Origin: Apostichopus japonicus
Lineage: Eukaryota; Echinodermata; Holothuroidea; Aspidochirotida; Stichopodidae
Assembly (NCBI RefSeq): GCF_037975245.1
Contig: NC_092569.1
Span: 19,585,501 to 19,649,500, forward strand
Direction of reading: 5' to 3'
Length of the DNA: 64,000 bases
Positions 12,262 to 24,100 of this stretch are shown in pieces. Within the stretch, counting starts at the first letter, position 1. Every line of letters starts with the position of its first letter. The notes under the pieces are model-generated. The model saw only the letters and a list, made by a program, of their open reading frames with translations, was not told the DNA's origin and searched no databases. Both the position numbers and the translations under genes were made by a program.

Positions 12262-15100
12262 TCAGACCCGATTACACTGCTTAAAGTGCTTGTCCAAAGC
12301 ATTCTTAAACCCATTGACACTACTTGCAAGTACAACTTTGTCAGGCAAACCATTCCACTCATTCACAACCCTTTTAGAAAAAAAGTTATGCCGAATATTA
12401 ATCCTACTATGCGACTTTTGTAGTTTAAGACAATGACCTCTAGTGCAACTACTGTTAGCAAACAAGAAAAAGTCGGTAAAGGATAAATTGTCGAAACCAT
12501 ACACAATCTTGAAAACCTGGATCAAGTCTCCACGTAACCTCCTAAGCTCCAGTGAGGTGAGATTCAACAGTTGTAACCGCCTATAATAAGGAACCCTCGT
12601 TTATGAACTAATCATCCCAGTAGCCCTCCTCTGGACCTTTTCAAGTACTTCCTTATCCTTAGCAAAGTAAGGGTTCCAAGCCTGCACAGCACACTCCAGA
12701 TGAGGCCTAACCAACTGCTTATGAAGCCTAACTACGATGTCCTCTTTCAGAAAACTGAAGTTCCTCTTGATCATACCTAAAACCCTATTACCTCTTTTAG
12801 CAGCCTCAAGACAATGTCTAGAAGGTTGCATAGATGAGTCAATGTAGATACCTAGGTCTCTCTCAACAGAGACCTCCTGTAACTCCACACCATTAAGATT
12901 GCATGTAAACTTTTGGTTACTACTGCCAATGTGCATTACCTTACATTTATCAATATTAAAAAGCATTTGCCACCCCTGAGACCAGGAAAAAATCTTATCC
13001 AAATCCGCTTGAAATTTCTTAGAATCGCTTTTGGAAGAGACCTCAGAATACAATTTGGTGTCATCAGCAAACTTCTTAGCTTTACACAAAATATCTCCGT
13101 CGATATCATTTATATAGGCAACAAACAACAAGAGACCTAATACAGACCCTTGTGGAACCCCACTAGTAACGTTCTGCCAAGAAGAAGCACAGCCTTTAAT
13201 TACCACCCTCTGTTTCCTATTACCAAGCCAATTCCCGATCCAAGACAGTAAATTCCCTATGACACCCATGCTCTTCAGCCTAAGTAAAAGACGCTGGTGG
13301 GGAACTTTATCAAAGGCCTTCTGGAAATCCAGGAACACAACATCTACAGACCTCTGCCTATTTAGTGAACTTGTTACATCTTCCATAAACTCAAGGATAT
13401 TAGTGAGACAAGACCTTTTTTGACAAAAGCCACGTTGAGACTCTCTGATCAAAGACTGACTGCTGAAGTGACAGACCATAGACCTTTTAACAATAGACTC
13501 TATGACCTTGCAAACTACACTAGTGAGACTAACGGGCCTATAATTACAGGGCTTAGACTTATCACCCTTCTTGAAAATTGGGGTAATATTAGCACATCTC
13601 CAGTCCCTAGAACATAATCTTCATCCATAAATTTACTAAAAACCAACGAGAGTGGAACGCAGAAATGGTGTGCAAAAGTCTGCAACAAATACGGATGGAT
13701 TGTATCCGGTCCAGAAGCTTTAGAAACATTTAGCTGAAGCAGCTCCTTTAAGACAACCTCATCCGAAAATAAGACCGTATCCAGTTTAGGCCTATCACTG
13801 CCCCCCCCCCCCCCCTGAAAATCTGGAATACTACTCGTATCTTCCCTTGTGAAACCGACACAAAATAGTTGTTCAAAAGATTTCCAAGATCCTGACTATC
13901 AGTAACTATATTATCAGCCTGTGGTGCCCTAAGGGAAACAATTGCATCTTTTACTTTCTGCTTTGACCTGACATAAGAAAAGAAGGCCTTTGGGTTATCC
14001 TTAATTTTTAGTGCAATGCTTTTTTAGAAATTCAATTTTGCATCAGAGACTAAGCATTCTACCTTCAGCTGATGAATTTTAAACTTGGCCAAAAGAGATT
14101 CAGATTTAGTCCTCATAAACAACTTCCACATTCTACGTTTTTGCCTAATTGCACATTTCTTATTATTAACTTTCTTATTCATCCAGTGAGGCATACTGCG
14201 ATTCTTCCACGGAACATGATTTTCCATAATGACCTTTAATTTATCAGCAAAACAAATCCAAAACTGAGAAGCACTCATATCTCTAAACAAATTAATCCAA
14301 TCTGTACCCTTTAGTAAAGTTTCAATCTCCTCTGTATCTGATCTCGAAAAATCAGGGACTTTTTCATTGCTAACAGAATTTACGACTTTGCAAACAACAT
14401 CAAAAGCTAGTATATCATGATCACTAGTTCCTAGTTTTCCTAGACCCGTCAAATCAACAACATTGCTTGTATTCGAACTCAAAACAAGATCCAGGATGTT
14501 ATCCCCCCTAGTAGGGAAAGTAACATGTTGATGTAAAAAGGAATCTTGCACAACATATAGAAAATTACTACCCTTCCTACTACTAGAACCATCTATCCAA
14601 TTAATGTCAGGAAAATGAAAGTCGCCCATTATAACAACATCACCGTTAGCTGCCTTTCTAATTGAATCAAACAGCACGACATCATTATCATCGCTGCTGC
14701 TAGGAGAGCGGTAAACAACACCCACAGTGATAACGTCACTGAACCTCTTGGAGTTGTTTGTGGAAAACTCGCACCAGACAGAATTAACAAAAGCCCCTTG
14801 CAACTGAGATTTCTCAACACTTACAATGTCATCCCTAACATACAGTAAAACTCCCCCACCAACCCCATTATGAGTATCCCTTCTGTCCTGACGATACACA
14901 ACATACCCCGGGTGAGAAACCTCAGCACTATCAATGTCCTAGCTCCCTTAACCAAGATTCGGTGATACCAAACACATCCGGTTTCAGATCCTCAAGAAGC
15001 ACAGGAAATTCAGCAAAATTTTTACGAATACTTCTAGCATTGGTAAAGACAATCTTCAGCTTATCCCTGAAACTATGTACCTTAGAATGCCTCCTAAAGT
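12262..15100 (-). pseudogene. LINE ORF2: endonuclease and reverse transcriptase, broken
   Basis: Pieces in three frames. From about 15063, NARSIRKN and PDVFGITESWL open the apurinic-type endonuclease. A shift near 14935 leads to a frame running 14899-14024 with GGVLLYVRDD, VIMGDFHFPDI and GTSDH. The linker KDNPKAFFSYVRSKQK follows. The RT has PIFKKGDKSKPCNYRPVSL, FLDFQKAFDKVPH, SGVPQGSVLG and KKFADDTKLY (catalytic FADD). The C-terminal piece at 12567-12262 has TRGHCLKL and FFSKRVVNEWNGLP and ends at a stop. It encodes nicking and target-primed reverse transcription in the family; this copy is inactive. Confidence 0.85.
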
Positions 15101-15205
15101 TAGAACTATGACTATCACTTTTCTTGCTTTCAAAACGCCTATAATCGCCTCCACTAGGAACATAATCTTAATCCAAAATTATTCCTAACCTCATCGCCCC
15201 TCAAT

Positions 15206-16133
15206 TTAGTTTAAACATAGCTGTTCAACAGAGTAATTCACCATCCTACCAAACAACGAGGCCCCAGTATTAGCTAAGTGCAAACCATCCCTGGCGAACA
15301 AATCCCTTCTACCCTGGAAAGAAGACCACATGTCAACAAATGTGAAGCCGAAGTCGGCACACAGACTATACAATAAACCATTCAAAGTTACAATCTTATC
15401 TGACAGAACCTTGTTGTCAAATCTTGGCAACAAACTACATATGACAACTTTAGCCCGAGTTGATGCTAGTTGACACATCAAGTCGTGGTACCTAGACTGG
15501 ATAATGTTTTGTGACTCCTTCTGCACATTATTGGTGCCTACGTGGACCACAACCACCTCCTCATCTGACACGATTTTGTTAACCCTTTTACTGACATCCT
15601 GGATTTTAGCACCTGGCAAACATACCCTGACCCTTTTAGCTTTATCCGCCCTGCAGAACTCTCGGTCTACATACCGTACTAGTGAATCCCCACACAATAC
15701 CATTCTTCCTTTCGACTTCTCCTGTTCCCACTGACCGCTGTTTACAACCACACTACCATCTTCTATCACATCACAATCATCACGCACTTCGTCCACTACT
15801 AGCCACTCACTATTTCCCTCCTGGGAGACTTCATTCCCATCATCAACATCACGCAACTCCTCCACAGGTAACACTTCAAATCCAAGTTGGAACAACCTCG
15901 CAACACTCCCTATCAGCAACTGCACTACTCACAGCCCTACTACTCCCAACTTCCGTCCATACACAACTACAGCTATTCAATAGCTCCTCTAATTCCTTAA
16001 GTTTCACACACTTATCGCAAACAAACACAGCTTCACTAGACGCTGATTTAAAATCACATTCCAAGCCAGATTTCTAAAACTCGACCCACATATTACACGC
16101 ATCACAGCAGACTAAACGATCAGGCACAGCCAT
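15206..16133 (-). pseudogene. LINE ORF1: PHD-like zinc finger plus SGNH/GDSL esterase, broken
   Basis: ATG at 16133 begins MAVPDRLVCCDACNMWVEF with a CCDAC...W pattern, then a TAG (16076-16074), then a VCDKC pair: a PHD-type zinc finger. A frame change near 15900 leads to a 239-residue frame ending at 15206. This shows the SGNH blocks LCGDSL (Ser nucleophile), VVHVGTNN and DGLHLANTG (Asp/His). Esterase ORF1 proteins are known from CR1-clade LINEs, where they are thought to act in RNP or membrane association. One stop and one frameshift make it a dead copy. Confidence 0.75.
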
Positions 16134-16145
16134 AACGAAAATACT

Positions 16146-16570
16146 AAGTCAAAGAAAAACCAGCGAACACAGAAAATCGATACTCACGATGAGCAGTTTA
16201 GGCTAAACAGAGACTATACACTGAACGATAGGATACACTGACGCTACAGACCTAAAACCACGGATAGAACTGAAACAAGACAAAAACAGCTCAGATTGAA
16301 CACAAAACATGCAGAATGAAAGTTACAGACAATAAATAACGAATACACTGAGGCACAGAATACCCGCGAACACAGAAAATCGATACTCACGATTAGCAGC
16401 TTAGGCTAAACAGAGACTATATACTGAACTTTAGGATACACTGACGTTACAGACCTAAAACAACGGACAGCACTGAAAGAAGACGAAAAACAGCACAGAT
16501 TGAACACAAAAACATGCAGAATGACAGGAACGGACAAAAAATAACTCCAAATAAACAACTAAACGAATCA
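16146..16570 (-). repeat. Tandem duplicated LINE 5' segment (~220 bp x 2)
   Basis: 16153-16330 and 16372-16525 share GCGAACACAGAAAATCGATA, the TTAGGCTAAACAGAGACTAT block and the ACATGCAGAATGA block. They lie just before ORF1 on the - strand, so they could be repeated promoter units. That is inference from position. Confidence 0.65.
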
Positions 16571-16701
16571 CTAGGTGTTTTGATGAAAAAAAAAAACGAT
16601 CCCAGACTCCCAAAAATGAACGAATTGCAAGAGCTCCGAAAAAGTACGTGTGTACGCTTCAACGACCAAAGTCAAGTATTCAATAAAAAATTCAAAAATT
16701 T

Positions 16702-18010
16702 CATCAGCCAACCCTCGACATACAAATAGTATTGAACCTGTTACGAAACAGCCCGATTTTCTGATGCCAATGTACAGTTACATACGTGACATGTAGCCTC
16801 TGTACAGCTGCATAGGTTAGAAGACTTGTTAACCATAGTACCCTTCACAAACATTAAAGATATGAAAGAAAGATTGTGCTGATAAAAATTAATACGTTAT
16901 AATTTATTTTCTAACTGATTGAGGTAAAGGCCTCAACCTTCACCAGACGTAAACCTTTGTTTTTAAAATAGGGTGGGGGGGGGGGGGGTGGAGCGTAGCT
17001 GCAGTGTGATCTAACCGTTTCATATCAATTTAGGGGTAATGGGATCATCGGACCCATATTTTGTTTTTGTATTTAATCTTGAAAACTGTTGAGGCATATA
17101 CTATAAATGCGGTCCACATCAGTAGACCAATCAAATTTGCATATAGATACTTTGTGTGAGACGGTTAGAAAAAAACCCAACCAAACCAGTTTTACCGACT
17201 GAAGATCGAAGGTGGTCCCCGCCCCCTTTGCGCACGCCACTGTCCTTCATTGCCCCTACTTGGTGGTGAGCCTCCCCGTTCAGTATACATTCGGAGGAAG
17301 CTCATGGTTTATACTTTAAAGAAGACTTTATGATATTTGAGACGCCGCCGTCTGCTCCTCCCATCATACATGCAAACTAGGCTCGTTTGAAACACCGAAG
17401 GGGGATGCTACGTATAAAGACTAGTGACGTTCACAAGTACCTGAAAAGGGGGACATGGCTCAGTCAGGGACTTATAAAATCAGTGGGGAAAGATTCCGAC
17501 CATTTCTTCATGTGCACCCCCCCCCCTCCCCTGCATAACGACCTCAAACAAATTCCATTACTTCTCATTACATGGTATTGTTTACTCAAGACAAGATATT
17601 TTAATTGGAACATATTTAAAAATCAGTTTTTATGTTTAAAATATGAACTGGCAACTTCTTTACTTTAAAACTTCGAAGAAACAGTTCAATCTGACATACA
17701 ATTGGCAGAAAACGTGAAACATCGAAAACCATATTACGGTAATTGTTATTATTATAATTATAGTTATTCGCTATAAGATCCGGCTAATATTTTCCTCGTG
17801 TCTATACAATAGAATGGAACAAACCATTATACTGTAGCTTTCAGTAACCATCATTAATTACATGCAAATTACCCTAAATGAAGGTCACAAGATGACAAAT
17901 TCCATCCTTGCCGGTGACAAATGCTCTCTTGCTCCCCCGTACTTTTCTTCATTCCCACTAAAATGTTGCCAAAGTGTCCTTCACATCGATTTAGTTTGAT
18001 TCAGTGTTTC
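16702..18010. other. Intergenic region between unit 1 and unit 2
   Basis: Matches 46155-46440 and then 51278-52127, on either side of the inserted transposon in block B. It holds a G run (16973-16988) and a TATA-like CTATAAGA at about 17772. It is the likely promoter region of unit 2. No coding content. Confidence 0.5.
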
Positions 18011-18127
18011 ATGGAGAATCAGCAAGAAACGATTATTTTCAAAATGTGGATCCCAAGAAAGCTACGATTTTTTATACAATTTTGTTTCTTCGTCCTGTCA
18101 AGAAATATTGTCTGTTTCCACGGAGAG
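18011..18127 (+). CDS. Unit 2 exon 1: signal-peptide exon
   Basis: The frame opens at ATG 18011 with a second in-frame ATG at 18044. The second Met is followed by basic residues (PRKLR) and a hydrophobic run (FFIQFCFFVLS), as in a secretion signal, so 18044 may be the true start. The exon ends at GAG with a strong donor GTGAGT (18128). It is phase 0, which matches exon 2. A longer open frame begins at 17921. The exon is missing from the homologous stretches of units 3 and 4. Confidence 0.6.
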
Positions 18128-21100
18128 GTGAGTACTTTTTCAATTCTAATATTTCAGACTTTGTGGAATTTATTTTATTATAAATTGTGATTATTGTATA
18201 AATAATTTAACGGTAAGTTTTACCTATTTCAATAAATTAAATGTTAAATATCATTTTACATACAATGTATAAAATAGTACTAACAATTTTCTTCGGTGAG
18301 GTAGATTTTAAATCCTGTTAGTTTTTCTGCCTTTAGTTGGATTTAAACTTTAACAAATTTCATTAACTATTCTTAACAGGCTTGCTAAAAAAAAACAGAC
18401 AAAAAACAAATGGGTTCCTAAAATTTAAATGTATTAGTTTTTATCCCCAACTCTAGGTAATATATTTTATTTTTTTCATTATATATTTTATACATATTTT
18501 TTTTCGATTGATTTCTAGACATGAAAGCTATAATTAAAAAGAAACTACTTGTTATTTAAAGTGAAGTGAAAAGTGTAAAGTATTTACTGTTGGCAGTTTT
18601 GTAGATAGTTGTCATCTCTCAATAAGGCCATGCAAGAGAAATCAAAAACACTTCTACTTTTGTTTTATGGAATTCCAGAAGTAAAAGCTAGACCTTACAA
18701 ATACATGGCATTTAAATGTTGCCCACTTTTAATTAACATTTGTAGGGACTATTGTTCAGAAAACTTTCCTGATTATTCTAAAAATTCCACTCGCGTCACA
18801 GGACGTCATTTAAAACAATATACAGACCATAGTTATATTTATTTCTCTCAATAAGTTTGTGTGTGTTGTTCCTATCTTGATGTCATATCCCAACAAAGGT
18901 CCACACTGGTAACATATGATTCAATGTGTAGATCTATTTCAATTGATTTCCAAAAAAGTACAACTAAAACATTGTATGTAAAACTAGCTCTCGTTGGACA
19001 AGCAGTTGTACAATCTATCTCCAATAAAACAGCAAACTCAGTGCTGTTTGATATTCTCGAAAAATGAATTTCTATTCTTTTAAATCAACCGACTGTTCAT
19101 TAGGCTTTTTAAAGCTATATGATATATCTTTATCTTCATTGGAGTTCTGTTTAATACAAGTTAAAGTATATTATTTAGCTGTTTATCAACTCTTATTGAG
19201 ATTGATCAAACAAAGACATCTATCTAGAGCCTGCTACTATTTAACATTAAGAGTAAATAAAATCTCATCTCGTCCATTCTGAGAACTTTAAGTGCCTGTC
19301 ATGATACTAATTTTAAGGTTTACTTCTAACCAAACTCAGACGAAACTTAATTGAGTGAATCAACTTCAAACGACTTTGACTTCAGTATTATCGTAGTTTG
19401 GAATTAAAAAAAAAATTGTACTAAAAATGTTGCATTACTTTATAATTAGCGGGCATACATTCCTTCTGAACCAGTTAGGATCAGCTTTACAAAATCTCAA
19501 ATTAAATGTTTCTAAACCTGTGTTGTATATTATATATATTATAGACAACTATTAAAAATGAAAAAGAAGAAGGGATCAAGAGGAATATAAAATGAGGCAA
19601 ATTCTGAAAGTATATGTACATTAAAACAGTCGTGACTATATTTCTCAAACAAATCAATCTAGAATACAATTGTTTTATACAAATTAAATCATATAAAACA
19701 AATTAAATACCTTTTTCTTAAGATTTAAAGTTTTCAACTTCAAGATTGGGACAACTTTATCTAAACTTTTACGCTGTAAACTTTTTCTGTCAAGTGCACA
19801 GTTTTGATCTACTCAATATTTTTACTTGCATTTGCGTCACCTGAAATTTCTCATACTACTCCTTCATACAACTATAAGTATAAGTTTAGTTTACAGTGTC
19901 AAATCATTCTTCATTGTAACGATAATGTATCATACAAAATAATTAAATATAATATTAATCCTTTCCCTCCTTAAAAAACAAGAACAATAAGTCAGAGAGG
20001 CGGTAGCCTAAAAGCGATGTCGTAGATAAAACGGTTTTAGTACAGTATCAAGATCGCTGATTCAATTCGTGGTAGAAGCATTTTCACATTGGTAATAGTA
20101 TCTTTACCTTCACACGCTCTTTACCTTATTCACAAATCCGACCGAAAAAAGAAACAAAGGCTTTGTGATGATATGTAGCTGCAAATTCTAAGGTAAAGAA
20201 ATATCGTTTATTTAGATAGTTGTCAATCAACTAACAGCGTTAAAAGAGTTTCTGTGTTCAGACTGTCAGAGTGTATCTTACGATAATTGATGCTTAATTC
20301 CTCCACCAATGTTCTAGACCTCGGCAAAATTCATAGCTTCAAAACACAACACTGAACATTTAAAGAGAAATCTGTGTAGCGGTTGCGTTGGCATTTGGTT
20401 AATGTATAAGGTAAACGGATCCTTAAAATGGGCAAATTTATAGAAAGCCTATGTAGATACACTGTAATTCATATCTAGGTATATGTTTAACAGTTCGCGA
20501 TCATGAGTACAAGAGTTTATTTGTGTGTTGTAACGGCGTTCTTTAGATTGACAAGTCAAACTTCAGGTGAATGTGAATTAATTTCATTGAAGTAACTTTT
20601 CCATTGGGTGATCAAAGGATATTCAAATCTTAGTTGAAAACGAATCGGCATCTAAATTTGTCATTATTAAAATTTAGATAATTATCTACAGTTATTAATC
20701 CCTGAGAGCAATATAAGAACCTAATGAAAACTGTTAAACAATGATCAGCATAAAGAAAATTATATGTCTGCAGAACAGAAACTTTTGATCAAATTATTTT
20801 TTTCGCGCTTATTTTCGTGTAATTAGTTCAATGAACACTTAAGCAATTTTAACCCATTCACTGGGTTAAAATGTAAATGTTAAAATGTGTGTGTTGTAAC
20901 GGCGTTCTTTATATTGAACGGTCAAACTTCAGATGAATGTGAATTAATTGCATTGAAGTGACGTTTCCATTGGGTGATCAAAGGATATTCAAATCTTAGT
21001 TGAAAACGAATCGGCATCTAAATTTGTCATTATTAAATTTAGATAATTATCTACAGTTAGATAACAGTGAGAGCAATATATCTACAGTGAGAGCAATATA

Positions 21101-24100
21101 TCTACAGTGAGAGCAATATAAGAACTTAATGAAAACTGTTAAACAATGATCAACATAAAGAAAATTATATGTCTGCAGAACAGAAACTTTTGATCAAATT
21201 TTTTTTTTCGCGCTTATTTTCGTGTAATTAGTTCAATGAACACTTAAAGCAATTTTAACCCATTCACTGTAAAATAAATCAATTTCTGCCAATTCTAATA
21301 ATAATAAAATAATCTCTCTGATTGCCCTACAACATTTTTCGGAATATACACAAATCAACACAAACCATTCATTGTACTATTTTTTTCTGAAAACAAAAGT
21401 TAACAGATTTTTTTTTTAATTGGTTTAATGATCTCAATGCATTTCAACATGCAACGTTTGAACTCGATTCCAACTCCTATACATTAGCTTTACCTCAATC
21501 CTTGCTGTTATTACTCAAGTTAAGTATAGGGAAGTATTTGCCATTTGCAGGAAACAGGCACAGCCGAGTCAATCTCGTACATGTTGCCCTCATAGTTCAC
21601 GATTGAAAATAAACTGTAAATAAGTAAATGACATTCAAGTAAAATTGAAAATGTTGGGGAAAATATGTTAACTATATTTATCGCTGATAACATATACATG
21701 ATGCTTTGATTCTCTTTTACTCAGAGTAATCAACAACTCTTTGTAGGAGCGACTGAAGGAAAAGGTCACAGTGAGTGTTTTTTCATTTTCTATTAATTAA
21801 CCCTTTTCTTATTTTTCCTATCCCCTGTTTATCGTACACTTTCTCATTGATTGATATTTTCATTCCTCATAATCCATGCCAAACATATGTCACGGCAACA
21901 TCTGTTAATATAATTATGATCACTAACTCTCGTGTAATATGAGAAGAGAAATATTTCTTCTACTTATTACTTCCTTCAGTCACAAGCAAGTAAATACATT
22001 TTGACAAAAAGAAATAACGAAAGCTTTGAAAAAATCTTCGACACTGTAGATTTCAAATTTGTAAACAACTTTCATGATAAAGCCTTTCTTTACTTGTCAA
22101 CATATGGTACGGTACACGTTGTGAAATAGGAAAATATGCTCGCTGGTCTTACATGTCAGTCAGATAATACGCCCATTTTTATATCAGTATTTATATATCA
22201 TTTTATATAAAGAACTATTTCAAAGGTCATTTACATTTGATTGCTTAACTTGTAGATTATCTAAGCAACCTTGGAAATTATCATCCAAGTTCTTTATTGC
22301 GTAAATAGTTGCAATTTGTGTATCAAAATATTAAGCTGTTATACATTTATGTCACATATGTTGGCAAGATTATATTCTGTACAAAAGCGAAAAACCTGAC
22401 ATAAACTCTTCATGGAAAGGAAGTGATGTCTGAACTGAGAATAACAATCAAATGCAAATTTAGATTTTGTTTTAATATTTTTCAGAATATCCTTTCATTT
22501 TGTTATTTTTTTTAATGTATATCTGATACTAAAATCTTTATTTTTCATATCTTTCACTAATCTTGAATTTGACCTTTTAGTTCAGATTTGACCGTTTATT
22601 TTTTTGTATAACGTTAATGCAACTTTATAGAGAAGTGTCTTTGTGACGAAATTTCAGTAATTTGGGTTTCATTTATAACATATCACTGAATATTCAAGAC
22701 TAATTGTAATAATATTTTGGAAAAAAAACCTCATTTCTTACTATTGCAACCTTGCTCTTGATGTGTTAAGTTAGCATTAAGTCGAGATGAAATATATGAT
22801 TGTTTAATTAAACTCCTTTTTGTTTTAAAAATCTGGCTGATTTACGGATAACCTTCTATCTTTACATTATAACGTAACAATAAATCTTGAAGACAACTGA
22901 GTTCTCATGATATCAGAATCACCACTTGTTCTCCTTTGACAGACTATTTTTTTCTTTATCAACGTCCTGAATACCCAAGAGATTGTCACGAAGTGTTGCA
23001 TCGTTGTTCATCTACAAGTTCCAGTGGTGTTTATCTCATTAAACCAGACGGTTATGCCGAACCTTTTGAAGTCTACTGTGATAACACCGCAGATGATGGC
23101 GGATGGACGGTACGTATTTCAAAATGAATTATGAACGTCGATGCCAAACATCAGCCGGATATTCAGCTTCTTTCACCTAATCAAGCACAGTTTTATAGAG
23201 TTAGCTCTCATGTTCCCTTAAGCCTTTAAATTCTTTTATGATCATGTTTACTTTTTTATACTTGTTTTCATTTTAAGTTGATCACAATATATATTTCATA
23301 CTAAACTATAAAAAAAATTCTACAATTTACCATGCTAGAACTCGTTTCATCTGTCATCCTTTGCATAATGTATCATAATTTGTATATGAAATACTTCTTA
23401 ACTCCGATGGTCAACTTCTTAAGATCTTCAGATGGGATTACTTCAGTTGTGGTTAACAATCAGCCATGGATTTAAACTTTATGTCACAAAATAAAGAAAA
23501 AATGATTTTTTGGAAACGTAAATGAATGGTTGGTTTTAATAATCTAATTTAACTTAATATCTTGTATGAACTATATTCAAATTACTTGTTTCGTTATGCA
23601 GATCATACAACGTCGGTTTGACGGAACGATTAATTTTAATCGCAGCTGGGAAGATTATCAGCTAGGATTTGGTTTTCTTTCGAGTGAATTGTGGATCGGT
23701 AATAAGAGGCTTTCATACTTAACCAATCAAAAGAGATATCAACTCCGTATTGACTTGACGACAACAGATGGTTCGTCTTTTTATGTGACGTATGACACAT
23801 TCCGAATAAGCGATGACTTCAGCAACTACAAGCTCGTCAAAGCAGATATAACCAACAGAACAGTAGGTAAATATATAGAAAAACTTTCAGATACGTTTAT
23901 TCATGTCCCAAATAGGTCTTTTCTGGTCGATAGAAGATTCGATATATCATAGGAAATAAGGATGCAGGATTTCGAAGGATATGACAAATTTCAAGCTGAT
24001 TTAAATGTTCACTATTAAATATTGTGATGATACCTTTATCAATATTCAAGCTTATAAGTTTTTTGTTTTGTTTACTTCCCTTCACCTTAATTCCTGTTTC

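Larger units (their letters stand above)
12161..16697 (-). mobile_element. CR1-group non-LTR retrotransposon, decayed but nearly full length
   Basis: A 4537-bp insertion with borders fixed by the empty site in block B (around 46149-46160, CCCCTATTTCATCAGCC). ATTT flanks both ends (12157-12160 and 16698-16701). On the - strand the order is: 5' region with a tandem ~220-bp repeat, ORF1 (PHD-like finger, SGNH esterase), ORF2 (endonuclease, reverse transcriptase, C-terminal segment), and a 3' tail of ACTAA repeats at 12161-12180. The esterase ORF1, the FADD box in the RT and the repeat tail are CR1-group characters. Both ORFs carry frameshifts and stops. A C run at 13799-13816 sits in the linker between endonuclease and RT. 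Confidence 0.9.
1..19535 (+). repeat. Duplicated block A (unit 1 plus 5' part of unit 2)
   Basis: Base 1 aligns with 34231, and similarity runs in the same order and orientation to about 19535, matching about 53600. It is interrupted by a LINE here (12161-16697) and a DNA transposon in the partner (46444-51274). Long stretches differ at only a few bases per hundred by eye. Exon 1 at 18011-18127 is retained in this block and missing from the partner. Confidence 0.85.

Noticed and set aside
17921-18010. In-frame upstream extension of unit 2 exon 1
   Set aside because: Starting at 17921 would bury the signal-like segment about 40 residues inside, so 18011 or 18044 fits secretion better.
20887-20945. 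Second copy of the alternative first exon as a real exon
   Set aside because: There is no in-frame start, a stop lies directly upstream, and there is no acceptor of matching phase that I could find.
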